Counted from the stretch's first letter, positions 8,539 to 17,779 are shown. The stretch is DNA of 64,000 nucleotides from Lipingzhangella_A rawalii (GCF_031628175.1 NZ_JAVLVT010000005.1:1-64000); one strand, 5' to 3'. The notes: a model not told the origin generated them from the sequence alone. A program made the numbers and translations.

Positions 8539-8911
8539 GCCACCTGTTGTGCAGCGGTGCGCTCGCGCGCAGCCAAGATTCGGATGGAGACGAGCAGGAC
8601 GGCGCCCTCGTCGGGCGCGGCTTCGCGTGTCGTGGAGTGGGGCCGCGCGGTTGTACGTGTGCAGCGTGGAACACCGCTGCGCCGTGGTGTCGCGCTGGCC
8701 GGTCTCCCGGTCGAGCGTGGGCGTGACCGCCGGCACCACCATCCCCGCAACTGATGGTTCCCATGTCCGAACCCGCACCCGACCTCCGAACGAGAACGGG
8801 GCTGCGACCACCACCGCCAGCCGAAACGCACCGGCAGGCGGCATCATAGCGACCCCGTGCTCAGAACGGCGCACGCAACCGGCGCGGACCGTGGTGGTAT
8901 CGGGGCTGGGG
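8539..8911. other. 373-bp stretch without a convincing gene
   Basis: This stretch lies between the convergent DUF3145 and DUF1707 genes. The open frames on the minus strand are Arg/Pro/Ala-rich and show no family signature, although one ends in a helix-like sequence (AVLLVSIRILAARER). That could be the relic of a lost gene. I see no RNA gene or clear hairpin. Confidence 0.35.
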
Positions 8912-9346
8912 TTAGCTGCTCTCCCGATCGCTGTTCCTACTGTCTGGCCAAACCGCGGCCGCCAGCAGGATGGTGGCCCAGATTCCCAGTGGTATGAACG
9001 GCCAGTACGGCAGGAGTGTCTGCGAGCTGATACTGGTGACGCCCCAGATCCCGGTCATGATGATCGCGCCGCCCAACCACCAGCGCCACTCGTCCACCCA
9101 GTCCCGCCATGCGGGCGTGAGTTCCCGGTTTCCGGAGTCCGCCTCGCGTGGTTCGGGCAGGTCTGCCGTGAGTGGGCTCAGTTCCCCCCGAGTACGGGCG
9201 CGCATGGCCAGGTCCAACCGGCGCTCGTATTCGGCCAGGTCCAAACAGCCCTCGCCCAGCGCTGTCGCAAGGCGGGCGGCGGTCTCATCCCGGTCCGTGT
9301 CCGAGGCGCGAATGCGGTGCTGGGGAACCTCTGGGCTGTCGTCCAC
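8912..9346 (-). CDS. DUF1707 domain membrane protein
   Basis: This 144-residue protein has an N-terminal DUF1707 motif (IRASDTDRDETAARLATAL followed by CLDLAEYERRLDLAMRARTRGEL, residues about 12-55). The motif occurs at the N-terminus of many actinobacterial membrane or putative DNA-binding proteins. After a Trp-rich amphipathic stretch (WRDWVDEWRWWLGG) come two transmembrane segments near residues 95-130. I chose GTG 9346 because GGAGGG lies six bases upstream; an ATG 18 codons earlier lacks such a site. It is probably a small inner-membrane protein of unknown role, transcribed alone. Confidence 0.8.
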   Translation of the reverse strand: MDDSPEVPQHRIRASDTDRDETAARLATALGEGCLDLAEYERRLDLAMRARTRGELSPLTADLPEPREADSGNRELTPAWRDWVDEWRWWLGGAIIMTGIWGVTSISSQTLLPYWPFIPLGIWATILLAAAVWPDSRNSDRESS

Positions 9347-9693
9347 CGTGGACCCTCCCTCTCGACCTCGGGGCCAAGCCACCATGTAGGAGAGGCGCAT
9401 TTTGAGGATACGTCGGTTCTACCCACGGCGAAAGCGTGCTAGTCGGGCGTCTCGACAGGAGCGTGTCCACGCTCCGGCGTCATCGGGCCGGAAACCCCTC
9501 CGAGGTGTGGTCCAATTCCTGTTGCCGGACCCCAGCGGTCTTTCCGTGCCCCATGGTCCGGGACGACATCCAGACACCGGAAGCTCCGCCACTCCACCCA
9601 AGGATCTCCTGGGCGGGCGTCGACGGGGGCTGACCAACGTTGCGGACGTTCATGCCGAGCGGGTGTGGGGCGTCCCCAGCACCGACCGCGGGT
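9347..9693. other. 347-bp intergenic stretch
   Basis: This lies upstream of the DUF1707 gene and downstream of the ATP-grasp gene, both on the minus strand. It presumably holds the DUF1707 promoter. I see no conserved RNA, repeat or supported ORF. Confidence 0.3.
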
Positions 9694-10719
9694 TCACATT
9701 CGGAACGGTAGTGCTGAGGTTGTGGGGGTGGGGCGCAACCCGTGGGAGTCGAACTCGGTTTCGCTGCGGAAGTCCTCGGCCCAGCGCCGTACCATGACCA
9801 CCCCGTCTCGCCAGTCCGCCGCGAGGGCGCCCGCACGCGTGAGGGCTTGGCTCAGGAGGCCACCGATCTCGTCGATGCCCGCAGCCAGCGTCAGCGCGGT
9901 GGTGGAGGAGAACCGGGGGTTGATCTCGAAGATCCGAGGGATGCCGCCGTCGTCGAGGGCCAGCTGTACGTTGAACGGTCCGTCAGCCTGGAGCTCGCGC
10001 TGAACCTCTCGGCACAGCTCGTCGATCTGCGGGGATCTGCGGGTCACAGCGAACTTGGTGACCCCCTGCTTGAGAATGACCTCCTTGGGCACCACTGCCT
10101 GGACCTGACCGTCTCGCCAACAGACCACAGAGACCGTGTACTCCGGGCCGGGAAGCTGTTCCTGCACGATGAGATCACCGGCTGAGTAGGGGCCGTCATG
10201 GACGATGCGCCCCAGCTCCGCTTCGGAACCGGCCAGGGCGAGCCCTCTGCTTCCGCGCCCCGATCGGGGTTTGACGACCAGCGGAAACCGGAGATCCCCG
10301 ACCCATTCGGAGGCCAGGCGCGTCACCGGTGTGGCGAGCCCGGCGGCGGTGAGTCGCTGCATCAGGACATGCTTGTCCAGGCAGGTTGTCACGAAGGGGC
10401 GGCGGGGCAGGAGGACGGCGAATCCCTCGGCCTCGAGTTCGGTTACGGCCGCCAGCTCCTCGTCCACGAGTGGAACAACGGCGCTCGCGTCCTCCTTGAG
10501 GCAGACACCACGCAGCTCCGGAAGGAAGTCGTCGGTATCACCCGGGGGGACGAGGTATCCCCGGTCGGCCAGGTACAACCCTGGCGCGGTCGGGTCGATG
10601 TCCGTGGCGATCACCCGGTAGCCGCAGCGGCGCAGGTGTTCAATGGTGCCCGGGGTGGCGGCCGATCCAGCGGTCGTCACCACGATTGCCGGGGGTGCAG
10701 GCTGGTGGAGTGCGGTCAC
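9694..10719 (-). CDS. ATP-grasp domain protein (carbamoyl-phosphate synthase L-like)
   Basis: This 341-residue enzyme has the layout of PylC/CarB-like ATP-grasp ligases. An N-terminal Rossmann-like preATP-grasp domain (IVVTTAGSA, then VIATDIDPTAPGLYLADR, residues 1-80) precedes the ATP-binding pair (FPLVVKPRSGRGSRGL near residue 150, LIVQEQLPGPEYTVSVV near residue 190) and the metal-binding Glu/Asn pair in IFEINPRFSSTTAL near residue 270. It would couple ATP hydrolysis to joining a carboxylate with an amine or thiol; the substrates are not readable. The start is GTG 10719 with GGAAGGG upstream. It is transcribed 133 bp behind a HAD phosphatase on the same strand, a pairing seen in small-molecule and surface-sugar pathways. 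Confidence 0.82.
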   Translation of the reverse strand: MTALHQPAPPAIVVTTAGSAATPGTIEHLRRCGYRVIATDIDPTAPGLYLADRGYLVPPGDTDDFLPELRGVCLKEDASAVVPLVDEELAAVTELEAEGFAVLLPRRPFVTTCLDKHVLMQRLTAAGLATPVTRLASEWVGDLRFPLVVKPRSGRGSRGLALAGSEAELGRIVHDGPYSAGDLIVQEQLPGPEYTVSVVCWRDGQVQAVVPKEVILKQGVTKFAVTRRSPQIDELCREVQRELQADGPFNVQLALDDGGIPRIFEINPRFSSTTALTLAAGIDEIGGLLSQALTRAGALAADWRDGVVMVRRWAEDFRSETEFDSHGLRPTPTTSALPFRM

Positions 10720-10852
10720 CGGTACACCCTTCCGCTCGCTGGTGGATAGCGCGGGAGCACACTTCGAGCGTAAACCCCTGGCCAGGAATTGGCAGGTGGC
10801 TGGCCACTTTCGGCTGCGTGGTGAACCTGTCGCCGCACGTGTGCGTGGTCGG

Positions 10853-11482
10853 TCACCCGTCCAGGAGATGCGACCGGGCCAGGAACTGTCGCAGCTGGTG
10901 TGGTCCGGAGTACTGGTGCGCCGCCATCCCGAGCTGGTCCGCGGTTGCGACGTTCTCGGGCCGGTCGTCGATGAAGGCCGCATCGGCGGGCTTGACCTGG
11001 AGGACGTCCAGAAGGCCCGTGTAGATGACCGGGTCCGGCTTGGTTCGGCCCTGCTCACAGCTGAACCACAGCTGCTCGAACGGTTCGAACAGGGGAGTGC
11101 TCGGCAGTGCCTGTGCGATCCCGTGTGGGGCGTTGGACAGCAGCGCCAGGCGTATGCCCGCTCGCGCCAGATCGGAGATGACCGCGGCCGTGGTCTCCCG
11201 AATGTCGAGCCAACTGGCCAGGTCGCAGGCCCACAGCTGGTGCAGCTGTGCGGAGTCCCAGCGTGCGCCCGTGTCGGCGGCGATACGGTTCCAGTACTCG
11301 TCAGCGCTCAACCCGCCGTCGTAGGCGCGACGGTGCGCCCAGTAGGCCGGCCACAGCACGTCCGGGTCCAGCCCACTGAGATGCTCCAGCTCGGCGCGTT
11401 GGGCATCCGACTGCGCGGTGGAGATGACCTCTCCATAGTCGAAGATGACCGTGCTGAGAGATGATGGCGAGTTCGGCATCAC
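10853..11482 (-). CDS. HAD superfamily hydrolase (subfamily IA)
   Basis: This 209-residue HAD hydrolase shows motif I VIFDYGEVIST near residue 12, motif II LALLSNAP near residue 112, motif III Lys in EQGRTKPDPVIY near residue 145, and motif IV FIDDRPENV near residue 170. The nucleophile Asp is present. The usual second Asp of motif I (DxD) is replaced, reading D-Y-G-E, as in the YihX-like branch where DFGGV is common. It could still be a phosphatase or a dehalogenase-like enzyme. GTG 11482 and ATG 11479 are adjacent candidate starts. It is upstream of, and likely co-transcribed with, the ATP-grasp gene. Confidence 0.8.
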   Translation of the reverse strand: MMPNSPSSLSTVIFDYGEVISTAQSDAQRAELEHLSGLDPDVLWPAYWAHRRAYDGGLSADEYWNRIAADTGARWDSAQLHQLWACDLASWLDIRETTAAVISDLARAGIRLALLSNAPHGIAQALPSTPLFEPFEQLWFSCEQGRTKPDPVIYTGLLDVLQVKPADAAFIDDRPENVATADQLGMAAHQYSGPHQLRQFLARSHLLDG

Positions 11483-11572
11483 TCGATCGTGCAGGAGCTG
11501 CGCCGTGGGGGCAAGTCATGGGTGCGGGTGCCACCGGGGGTGGTTCGGGGCACCCGCACGGTGACCGGGGAG

Positions 11573-12109
11573 CTACGACAGCTCGTACACGGGGCTGACA
11601 ATGGCGCGACCCAGCGTGTGGAAGAACAGGTTAAAGCCGAGAAACGCCGGGCTTGCGGTGTTGTCAATACCGAGACTTTCCACGTCCACGGCGTGCACGG
11701 CGAACATGTACCGGTGTGGGCCGTGCCCGGGAGGCGGGGCGGCCCCGAGGTAGCGGCGACTTCCGGCGTCGTTGCGCAGCGTGACCGCACTGGCCGGAAG
11801 CCCGGAACCGGACTCGTCTCCGGCTCCGCTGGGCAGCTCGGTGACATCGGCCGGGATGTCGCACACGGCCCAGTGCCAGAATCCGCTGGCGGTGGGGGCG
11901 TCTGGATCGAAGCACGTGACCGCGAAGCTGCGCGTGTCCTCGGGGAATCCGCTCCAGGACAGCTGCGGTGAGGTGTCGGTGCCACCGGCCCCCATGATCC
12001 CACTGACCTGGGCAGGAGACAGTGTCTGTCCGTCGGCGATGTCGCTGCTGGTCAGGGTGAAGCTGGGAACGGTCGGCAGGAAGTCGTAGGGAGAGGGCGG
12101 TTGGGCCAT
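11573..12109 (-). CDS. YbhB/YbcL family Raf kinase inhibitor-like protein (PEBP)
   Basis: This 178-residue phosphatidylethanolamine-binding-fold protein carries the bacterial PEBP landmarks PQLSWSGFPEDTRSFAVTCFDPDAPT near residues 48-73, GFWHWAVCDIPADVTELP near residue 76, and YLGAAPPPGHGPHRYMFAVHAVD near residue 120. The anion-binding pocket residues Asp and His are present. No signal peptide is seen. Bacterial members have no settled function. The start is ATG 12109, with GGAGGT about 6 bases upstream. It is separated by 90 bp from the HAD gene ahead of it on the minus strand. Confidence 0.87.
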   Translation of the reverse strand: MAQPPSPYDFLPTVPSFTLTSSDIADGQTLSPAQVSGIMGAGGTDTSPQLSWSGFPEDTRSFAVTCFDPDAPTASGFWHWAVCDIPADVTELPSGAGDESGSGLPASAVTLRNDAGSRRYLGAAPPPGHGPHRYMFAVHAVDVESLGIDNTASPAFLGFNLFFHTLGRAIVSPVYELS

Positions 12110-12171
12110 GGTCTACCTCCAGGGAACCTCGACAGTGTGACTCGGATCTCGTGGGACGATGCGGGACGCCG

Positions 12172-12187
12172 CCCCCCCCCGGGGGGG
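12172..12187. repeat. C9G7 homopolymer palindrome
   Basis: Nine C followed directly by seven G lie in the PEBP/narK divergent spacer. It is a potential hairpin or slippage-prone tract. The exact run lengths may be unreliable in the source sequence. Confidence 0.4.
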
Positions 12188-12380
12188 TAGCCGGATGTGA
12201 CCGTTGGGTCCGGCTGCACGCGTCACTGGTGTCCCACGCTCCCCACGATATTCCCGCTGTTCGGGCCTGTGTGCCCTCCGTGTGGAACCGGTCGGTTTCC
12301 GGGGTCGCCCGTTGGGCCTGACCTGTTCGTCTCCGTCACCGCGGTGCGCACAACCCGCAACCGGGTGATGTGCGGTCACT

Positions 12381-12396
12381 GTTTCCTCGCTGTTAC
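12381..12396. promoter_or_regulatory. GlnR-like site upstream of narK
   Basis: GTTTC-N6-GTTAC lies about 120 bp before the nitrate transporter. On the other strand it reads GTAAC-N6-GAAAC, an exact match to one half of the actinobacterial GlnR consensus gTnAC-N6-GaAAC. The neighbouring 11-bp register is only weakly matched. The 12110-12514 spacer otherwise holds no gene. Confidence 0.5.
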
Positions 12397-12514
12397 TCCA
12401 GGACACGTCCGCGCAACGGGGCGCACCTAGCGTCGAGCGCGAAACGGAGCACCGCGAGCCGCGAGGTGCGGAAGCGGAGTACGAACACCACACGGTGACC
12501 GGGAGGACCTGGCT

Positions 12515-13912
12515 ATGGCAGCGGACACGCACCCTGACCCGTCGATCCGGCGTGGCCCGGGGCGATGGATCAGGAACTGGGACCCCGAGAACAGTGCCCA
12601 GTGGGAGCGTGGCGGGAGCAGGATCGCTCGCCGCAACCTGTGGGCGTCCATCTTCGCCGAACATCTCGGGTTCTGTGTGTGGAGTCTCTGGGCCGTTCTG
12701 GTCCTGTTCATGACCCCCCAGACCGGGTTCGCGTTCACCGCCGAGCAGAAGTTCCTGCTGGTTTCGCTGGTGGCGCTAGTCGGCGCGCTGATTCGGATTC
12801 CCTACACCATGGCCGTGCCCCGCTTCGGTGGCCGCAACTGGACCCTGATCTCCGTAGTCGCACTGCTGGTGCCGACGCTGCTGGCGGCGGTACTGGTCCA
12901 GAGTCCGGACACCCCCTTCTGGGTGTTCGCACTGTTGGCGGCCACCGCGGGGTTGGGCGGCGGGAATTTCGCCTCCTCCATGTCCAACATCAGCTACTTC
13001 TACCCGGAACGGCTCAAAGGGACCGCGCTGGGCCTCAACGCCGGCGGGGGCAACATCGGGGTCGCCACCGTGCAGCTCCTCGGGTTGGCGGTGATCGCCC
13101 TGTTCAGCGTGCAGGCCGGAGCGGTCGTTCCTCTGGTCTACGTTCCGCTGCTGCTGCTGGCCGCCCTGGTGGCCTGGCGCTACATGGACAATCTCGCCTC
13201 GATGCGGGGCAACACCGCCGACCAGGTGGCGGTGTGCCGGGACCGGCACACCTGGCTGATGTCCCTGCTCTACATCGGCACCTTCGGATCCTTCATCGGT
13301 TACGGCTTCGCCTTCGGCCTGCTGCTCCAGAACCAGTTCGACCGCACCCCGATCGAGGCCGCCACCGTCACCTTCCTCGGCCCGCTGATCGGTTCGCTGA
13401 TCCGGCCCCTGGGCGGGTGGCTCGCCGACCGTTACGGCGGAAGCCAGGTGACCCTGTGGAACTTCCTCGCCATGGTGGCCGGTACAGCGGTGATCATCGT
13501 TGCCTCCCTCCACGGGTCACTGGCTATGTTCACGCTTGGCTTCGTGGTGCTGTTCACCCTCAGCGGCATTGGCAACGGCTCCACCTACAAAATGATCCCG
13601 AGTATCTACGCAGCCAAGGCCGAGGACCGGATCGCCGCTGGAGAGGCCCGGGAGGAGGCCGTTGCGGACACCAAACGCCTGGCCGCAGCACTCCTGGGGC
13701 TCGTGGGTGCCATCGGGGGCCTGGGCGGGGTCCTGATCAACATGGCGTTTCGGGAGTCGTTCGCCGCGGTGGGATCAGCAACTCCCGCCTTCGTCTGCTT
13801 CCTGGGTTTCTACATGGTGTGCGCCCTGGTGACCTGGCGCGTCTACCTGCGCGGTCCAATGGGTGGCCGCGGACACACTCGGGCGGCCGCGGACACGGTG
13901 GTGGCGTCATGA
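12515..13912 (+). CDS. narK: NarK/NasA-family nitrate/nitrite MFS transporter
   Basis: This 465-residue major facilitator protein has about 12 hydrophobic segments. It carries the nitrate-porter signatures: GGGNFASSMSNISYFYPE near residue 150 (a nitrate signature loop with conserved Phe/Ser), LNAGGGNIGVATVQL near residue 174, and a second GIGNGSTYKMIP motif near residue 352. It would import nitrate and perhaps exchange nitrite across the cytoplasmic membrane. The start is ATG 12515, preceded by GGAGG. Its TGA overlaps the ATG of the nitrate reductase gene, so uptake and reduction are coupled. A GlnR-like site upstream suggests nitrogen control. Confidence 0.9.
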   Translation: MAADTHPDPSIRRGPGRWIRNWDPENSAQWERGGSRIARRNLWASIFAEHLGFCVWSLWAVLVLFMTPQTGFAFTAEQKFLLVSLVALVGALIRIPYTMAVPRFGGRNWTLISVVALLVPTLLAAVLVQSPDTPFWVFALLAATAGLGGGNFASSMSNISYFYPERLKGTALGLNAGGGNIGVATVQLLGLAVIALFSVQAGAVVPLVYVPLLLLAALVAWRYMDNLASMRGNTADQVAVCRDRHTWLMSLLYIGTFGSFIGYGFAFGLLLQNQFDRTPIEAATVTFLGPLIGSLIRPLGGWLADRYGGSQVTLWNFLAMVAGTAVIIVASLHGSLAMFTLGFVVLFTLSGIGNGSTYKMIPSIYAAKAEDRIAAGEAREEAVADTKRLAAALLGLVGAIGGLGGVLINMAFRESFAAVGSATPAFVCFLGFYMVCALVTWRVYLRGPMGGRGHTRAAADTVVAS

Positions 13913-16125
13913 CCCGTACCCACTGCCCCTACTGTGCCCTCCAGTGCGCGATGCATCTGGAGCCCGACCCGAGTGGCAACCTGGCGGTGCGGCCGGCCCA
14001 GTTCCCCACCAACCGGGGCGGGTTGTGCCGGAAAGGGTGGACGGCGGCCGAGCTGCTCACCACCCCCGAGCGTCTCACTACGCCCCTGCTGCGTACGGAC
14101 ACCAGCTCCGAATTCCAGCCGGTGGACTGGGACACCGCCCTGGACCACGTAGCCCGTCGGATGGCCCAGCTGCGGCGGTTTCACGGGCCAGACGCGGTGT
14201 CCGTGTTCGGTAGCGGTGGCTTGACCAACGAGAAGAGCTACCTGCTCGGAAAGTTCGCCCGGCTCGCCCTGGGGACCTCGCAGATCGACTACAACGGTCG
14301 GTTCTGCATGTCCTCGGCGGCCGCGGCCGGGAACCGCGCCTTCGGCCTGGATCGAGGGATGCCCTTTCCCCTGAGCGACCTGGGTGGCGCCGAGGTGGTG
14401 CTGCTCGCGGGGGCTAACCCGGCCGCCACCATGCCCCCGATGATGGGGCACCTCACCGCGCCCACTTTGATCGTGGTCGACCCGCGGCGCAGCGCCACCG
14501 CCGAACAGGCCCTGGCCCGGGGTGGGATGCACCTGGCGCCCCGCCCGGGAACCGACCTCGCCCTTGCCCTGGGCCTCCTGCACGTGGCCCGGGTGGAGAA
14601 CCTGCTGGACGAGGACTACATCGCCGAACGCACCACCGGCTTCTCCGAGGCCTGGCGGCATGTCGCGGCATGGTGGCCCCACCGGGTGGAACAGCTCACC
14701 GGCGTTCCCGCCGCAGACATCCACGCGGCCGCCCGCCTGCTCGGGCAGGCCGGTAGTCGCTACATCCTCACCGGCCGTGGCTGCGAGCAGCATTCTTCGG
14801 GCGTCGACACGGTCAGTGCCTGGATCAATCTGGCCCTGGCGTTGGGATTGCCGGGGCGGGTGGGTTCCGGATACGGCTGTATCACCGGGCAGGGAAACGG
14901 CCAGGGGGGCCGGGAACACGGGCAGAAAGCGGACCAACTTCCCGGATACCGGCGGATCGACGACCCCGAGGCCCGGGACCGGGTCGCCACGGCGTGGGGT
15001 GTGGATGCGGGGGAGCTTCCCGGACCGGGGCGCAGCGCCTTCGAACTGCTGGATGCCTTGGGACAGGACCAGGGGCCGCGGGCGATGTGGCTGCTGGGCT
15101 CCAACCCCGCGGTCTCCGCCCCCGACGCCGTCCGGGTACGTCGGCGCCTTGCCGAACTCGACCTGTTCGTGGTATCCGACTTCGTGTTCTCGGAGTCCTG
15201 CGAGTATGCGCACGTGGTGCTGCCGGTGGCCCAGTGGGCCGAGGAGCGCGGCACCATGACCAACCTCGAGGGGCGGGTGCTGCGGCGCAACCAGGCCGTG
15301 AACCCGCCTGCGGGAGTGCGCACCGACCTGGAGGTGATCCGGGAGCTGGCGGTGCGCCTGGGGCAGCCCGCGGAGCGGTTCCCCAGCGAGGCGGATGCGG
15401 TGTTGACCGAATTGGGTGCGGTCACGCGTGGCGCCCCGGCGGACTACTCGGGCATCTCGGCCCGGCTGGCCTACCGCGATGGCGGCCGCAGCACAGCCGG
15501 TCCATCCTCCGGCGGCCCGGTTGCGCAGCCAGCGTCCTACGTGGCGGCCGAGGACGCCGCGTCGGTTGAGTCAACCGGGGAAGTCGCGAGCCCCGATACG
15601 GGGAATGAGCTGTACTGGCCGGCGCCCGTGGACGGCTCGGGAACACCCCGCCTGTTCCTGGACTCCTTCGCCCACCCCGACGGGCGCGCCCGGTTTCTGC
15701 CGGTGGAGCATCGGCCCGCGGCAGAGGCGGCCAGTCCCACGTTTCCGCTGCTGGCAACCACCGGCCGGGTGCTGGGCCACTACCAGTCCGGGGCGCAAAC
15801 CCGACGCGTCCCGGAACTGGCCGCGGCCGACCCCGAAACCGTCGTGGAGATGCACCCGGACACGGCCGCCCGCAGCGGACTTCGGTCCGGCGACCAGGCG
15901 CGGGTGACCTCGGCCCGCGGCACCACCCTGGCCCGGGTACGCATTACCGCGCACAGCCGGCGGGACACCGTGTTCCTCCCGTTCCACTTCGCCGGGGCGG
16001 GGGCAGCGAACAACCTCACCAACCCCGCACTGGACCCGACCAGCCGCATGCCCGAGTTCAAGGTGAGCGCGGTCCGGCTGGAGCCGGTGCCCGCAGACGA
16101 GGGGAAGGACAGCCCGGATGAGTGA
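13909..16125 (+). CDS. nasC: Assimilatory nitrate reductase catalytic subunit (molybdopterin oxidoreductase)
   Basis: This 738-residue Mo-bis-MGD enzyme would reduce nitrate to nitrite in the cytoplasm. The N-terminal [4Fe-4S] ligands are visible as HCPYCALQC near residue 6 and CRKGW near residue 40. The molybdopterin-binding body includes YNGRFCMSSAAAAGNRAFG, with the Cys predicted to ligate molybdenum near residue 132. GSGYGCITGQGNGQGGREHGQ lies near residue 325, and a C-terminal molydop-binding domain (TTGRVLGHYQSGAQTRRVPEL onward, from about residue 615) has a late HFAGAGAANNLTNPALDP motif. There is no twin-arginine signal, supporting an assimilatory rather than periplasmic role. It is coupled to narK (ATGA) and overlaps the following FAD subunit by eight bases. 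Confidence 0.92.
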   Translation: MTRTHCPYCALQCAMHLEPDPSGNLAVRPAQFPTNRGGLCRKGWTAAELLTTPERLTTPLLRTDTSSEFQPVDWDTALDHVARRMAQLRRFHGPDAVSVFGSGGLTNEKSYLLGKFARLALGTSQIDYNGRFCMSSAAAAGNRAFGLDRGMPFPLSDLGGAEVVLLAGANPAATMPPMMGHLTAPTLIVVDPRRSATAEQALARGGMHLAPRPGTDLALALGLLHVARVENLLDEDYIAERTTGFSEAWRHVAAWWPHRVEQLTGVPAADIHAAARLLGQAGSRYILTGRGCEQHSSGVDTVSAWINLALALGLPGRVGSGYGCITGQGNGQGGREHGQKADQLPGYRRIDDPEARDRVATAWGVDAGELPGPGRSAFELLDALGQDQGPRAMWLLGSNPAVSAPDAVRVRRRLAELDLFVVSDFVFSESCEYAHVVLPVAQWAEERGTMTNLEGRVLRRNQAVNPPAGVRTDLEVIRELAVRLGQPAERFPSEADAVLTELGAVTRGAPADYSGISARLAYRDGGRSTAGPSSGGPVAQPASYVAAEDAASVESTGEVASPDTGNELYWPAPVDGSGTPRLFLDSFAHPDGRARFLPVEHRPAAEAASPTFPLLATTGRVLGHYQSGAQTRRVPELAAADPETVVEMHPDTAARSGLRSGDQARVTSARGTTLARVRITAHSRRDTVFLPFHFAGAGAANNLTNPALDPTSRMPEFKVSAVRLEPVPADEGKDSPDE

Positions 16126-17566
16126 CCCGCGAGAGATTGTCGTCATTGGCCACGGCATGGTCGGATCCCGGTTCGTGACCGAGTGCCGTGCCCGCGACCC
16201 AGAGGGGCAGCGGGTGCGAATCACCGTGGTCGGTGCCGAATCTCGGGGACCCTACAACCGCATCCTGCTCTCCGACGCCGTGAATGGGCGGTTGGAGGAG
16301 TCGGAGCTGGCTCTGCCGTCCACGACCCACGCCAACGATCGGGTGTGCACTGGGCGTGCGGTCACCGCCGTCGACCCGCAGTCTCGCCGGGTGTACCTCG
16401 ACGACGGCACCGAGCTGCGCTATGACGAGCTTGTGCTTGCCACCGGTGCACAGCCCGCGTTTCCCCCGGTCCGCGGGTTGGTGGACCGCCAGGGCGCACC
16501 CAGTGACGGCGTTACCGCACTGCGGGACCTGGATGATTGCGCCCGGGTCCGCTCCTGGGCCCGCTCCGGCGCGCCGCTGGTGGTCCTGGGTGGGGGTGTC
16601 CTCGGCTTGGAGGCCGCACGCGGCTTGAACGAGGCGGGATCCCGCGTCGCTGTGGTCGAGTCCGCACCGTGGCTGATGCGGCGGCAGCTGGACCGTAGCG
16701 GTGCCGACATCCTCGCCCAGCAGTTGCGGACTCTCGGCATCGACATCCACACCTGGCGCGTGGCCGGACGCTGGGTCCCCGGAACCGGACTGGAACTGGA
16801 CGACGGACGCATGGTGCCGGCCGACGGGATCATCGTGACCGCCGGGGTGCGGGCCCGCACCGAACTGGCCACCGCGGCGGGACTCGCCACCGAGCACGGT
16901 GTCCTCGTTGATGACCGGCTGGCCACCTCTGCCCCGCGGGTGCACGCCATCGGAGACTGCGCCCAACACTCCGGAGGCGGAGCCGGCCTGGTCGCCCCCG
17001 GTTGGGAGATGGCCCGGATCCTCGCCGACCAGCTGACCGGCGTCGACCCGGCCGCGCGCTACCGGGGGGCCCGGGCGGTCACCCGTCTCAAAGCCGCCGG
17101 CATCGAACTGACGGCGCTGGGTGACGCGGAAGCCGACGCCGGAGAGCAGGCCGATGTGACCGAGACCGTCACCGTCGCGGATCCACACGGCGGCCGGTAC
17201 GGGAAGTTGTCGGTGCGCTCCGGCCACATCGTCGGGGCCGTCCTCCTGGGGTTCGCGGATGCCGCGGCAGCGATCAGTCAGCTCTACACCGAGGACGGAG
17301 TCGTACCTGCGGACCGGTTGTCCCTCCTGCTGGGCCTGTCCCCCACCGACAGTTCACCGGCGTCGTCGGGAGAGTCCGATCCCACGGTGTGTCACTGTAA
17401 CGCGGTGCGGCGTAGTGACCTGGAGAGTGCCTGGTTGGACGGGGCCCGCAGCCGCGCGGCACTGGCCGAGCGTACCCGTGCCACCACCGGCTGTGGGGGC
17501 TGTACCCGGGACGTGGATGCGCTCGTGACGGCGCTGGGCGACGGCGCCGAACCCGTGTCGCACTGA
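16118..17566 (+). CDS. nasB: Nitrate reductase electron-transfer subunit: FAD/NAD(P) oxidoreductase with BFD-like [2Fe-2S] domain
   Basis: This 482-residue flavoprotein likely passes electrons from NAD(P)H to the nitrate reductase. It has an N-terminal FAD dinucleotide fold (IVVIGHGMVGSRFV, residues 7-20), a second NAD(P) fold (LVVLGGGVLGLEAARGL near residue 157), the FAD-closing motif VHAIGDCAQ near residue 275, and a C-terminal BFD-like cluster domain with cysteines in VCHCNAV near residue 426 and GCGGCTRD near residue 461. It is clearly paralogous to the first half of NirB downstream (matching GxGMVGxR, PxYxR and LPxT blocks). The start overlaps the nasC stop. The strong hairpin at 17631 follows, ending this unit. 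Confidence 0.88.
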   Translation: MSDPREIVVIGHGMVGSRFVTECRARDPEGQRVRITVVGAESRGPYNRILLSDAVNGRLEESELALPSTTHANDRVCTGRAVTAVDPQSRRVYLDDGTELRYDELVLATGAQPAFPPVRGLVDRQGAPSDGVTALRDLDDCARVRSWARSGAPLVVLGGGVLGLEAARGLNEAGSRVAVVESAPWLMRRQLDRSGADILAQQLRTLGIDIHTWRVAGRWVPGTGLELDDGRMVPADGIIVTAGVRARTELATAAGLATEHGVLVDDRLATSAPRVHAIGDCAQHSGGGAGLVAPGWEMARILADQLTGVDPAARYRGARAVTRLKAAGIELTALGDAEADAGEQADVTETVTVADPHGGRYGKLSVRSGHIVGAVLLGFADAAAAISQLYTEDGVVPADRLSLLLGLSPTDSSPASSGESDPTVCHCNAVRRSDLESAWLDGARSRAALAERTRATTGCGGCTRDVDALVTALGDGAEPVSH

Positions 17567-17630
17567 GCACGCCCGCGTGTTTCCCACCGGATGCACCCGT
17601 CGCCGATGGTGGGGACACCGTGTCACCGCG

Positions 17631-17673
17631 ACCTGGCCGACAGGCGCAGAGCTACTGCGTCTGTCGGCCAGGT
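17631..17673 (+). terminator. Long hairpin between nasB and nirB
   Basis: Two 19-base arms (17631-17649 and 17655-17673) are complementary throughout, counting one G-U pair, around the 5-base loop AGCTA. A T-rich stretch (CTGTTCTTGTTG) follows. It reads as an intrinsic terminator for the narK-nasC-nasB unit, or as an attenuator controlling read-through into nirB. The 17567-17876 spacer holds this hairpin and the GlnR-like array, and no gene. Confidence 0.75.
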
Positions 17674-17779
17674 CTGTTCTTGTTGTCGACCGCATGCACG
17701 GCGGGCCAGGACACCTGCCTGGCCTCCTCCAGCGAACGCGTGGGCTCACGGGGTGTGCGTCGGTCGATGCCAGCACAAC

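Noticed and set aside
8535..8874. Minus-strand open frames behind DUF3145
   Set aside because: They have no family signature, poor codon usage and no ribosome site. Only the last 20 residues look protein-like.
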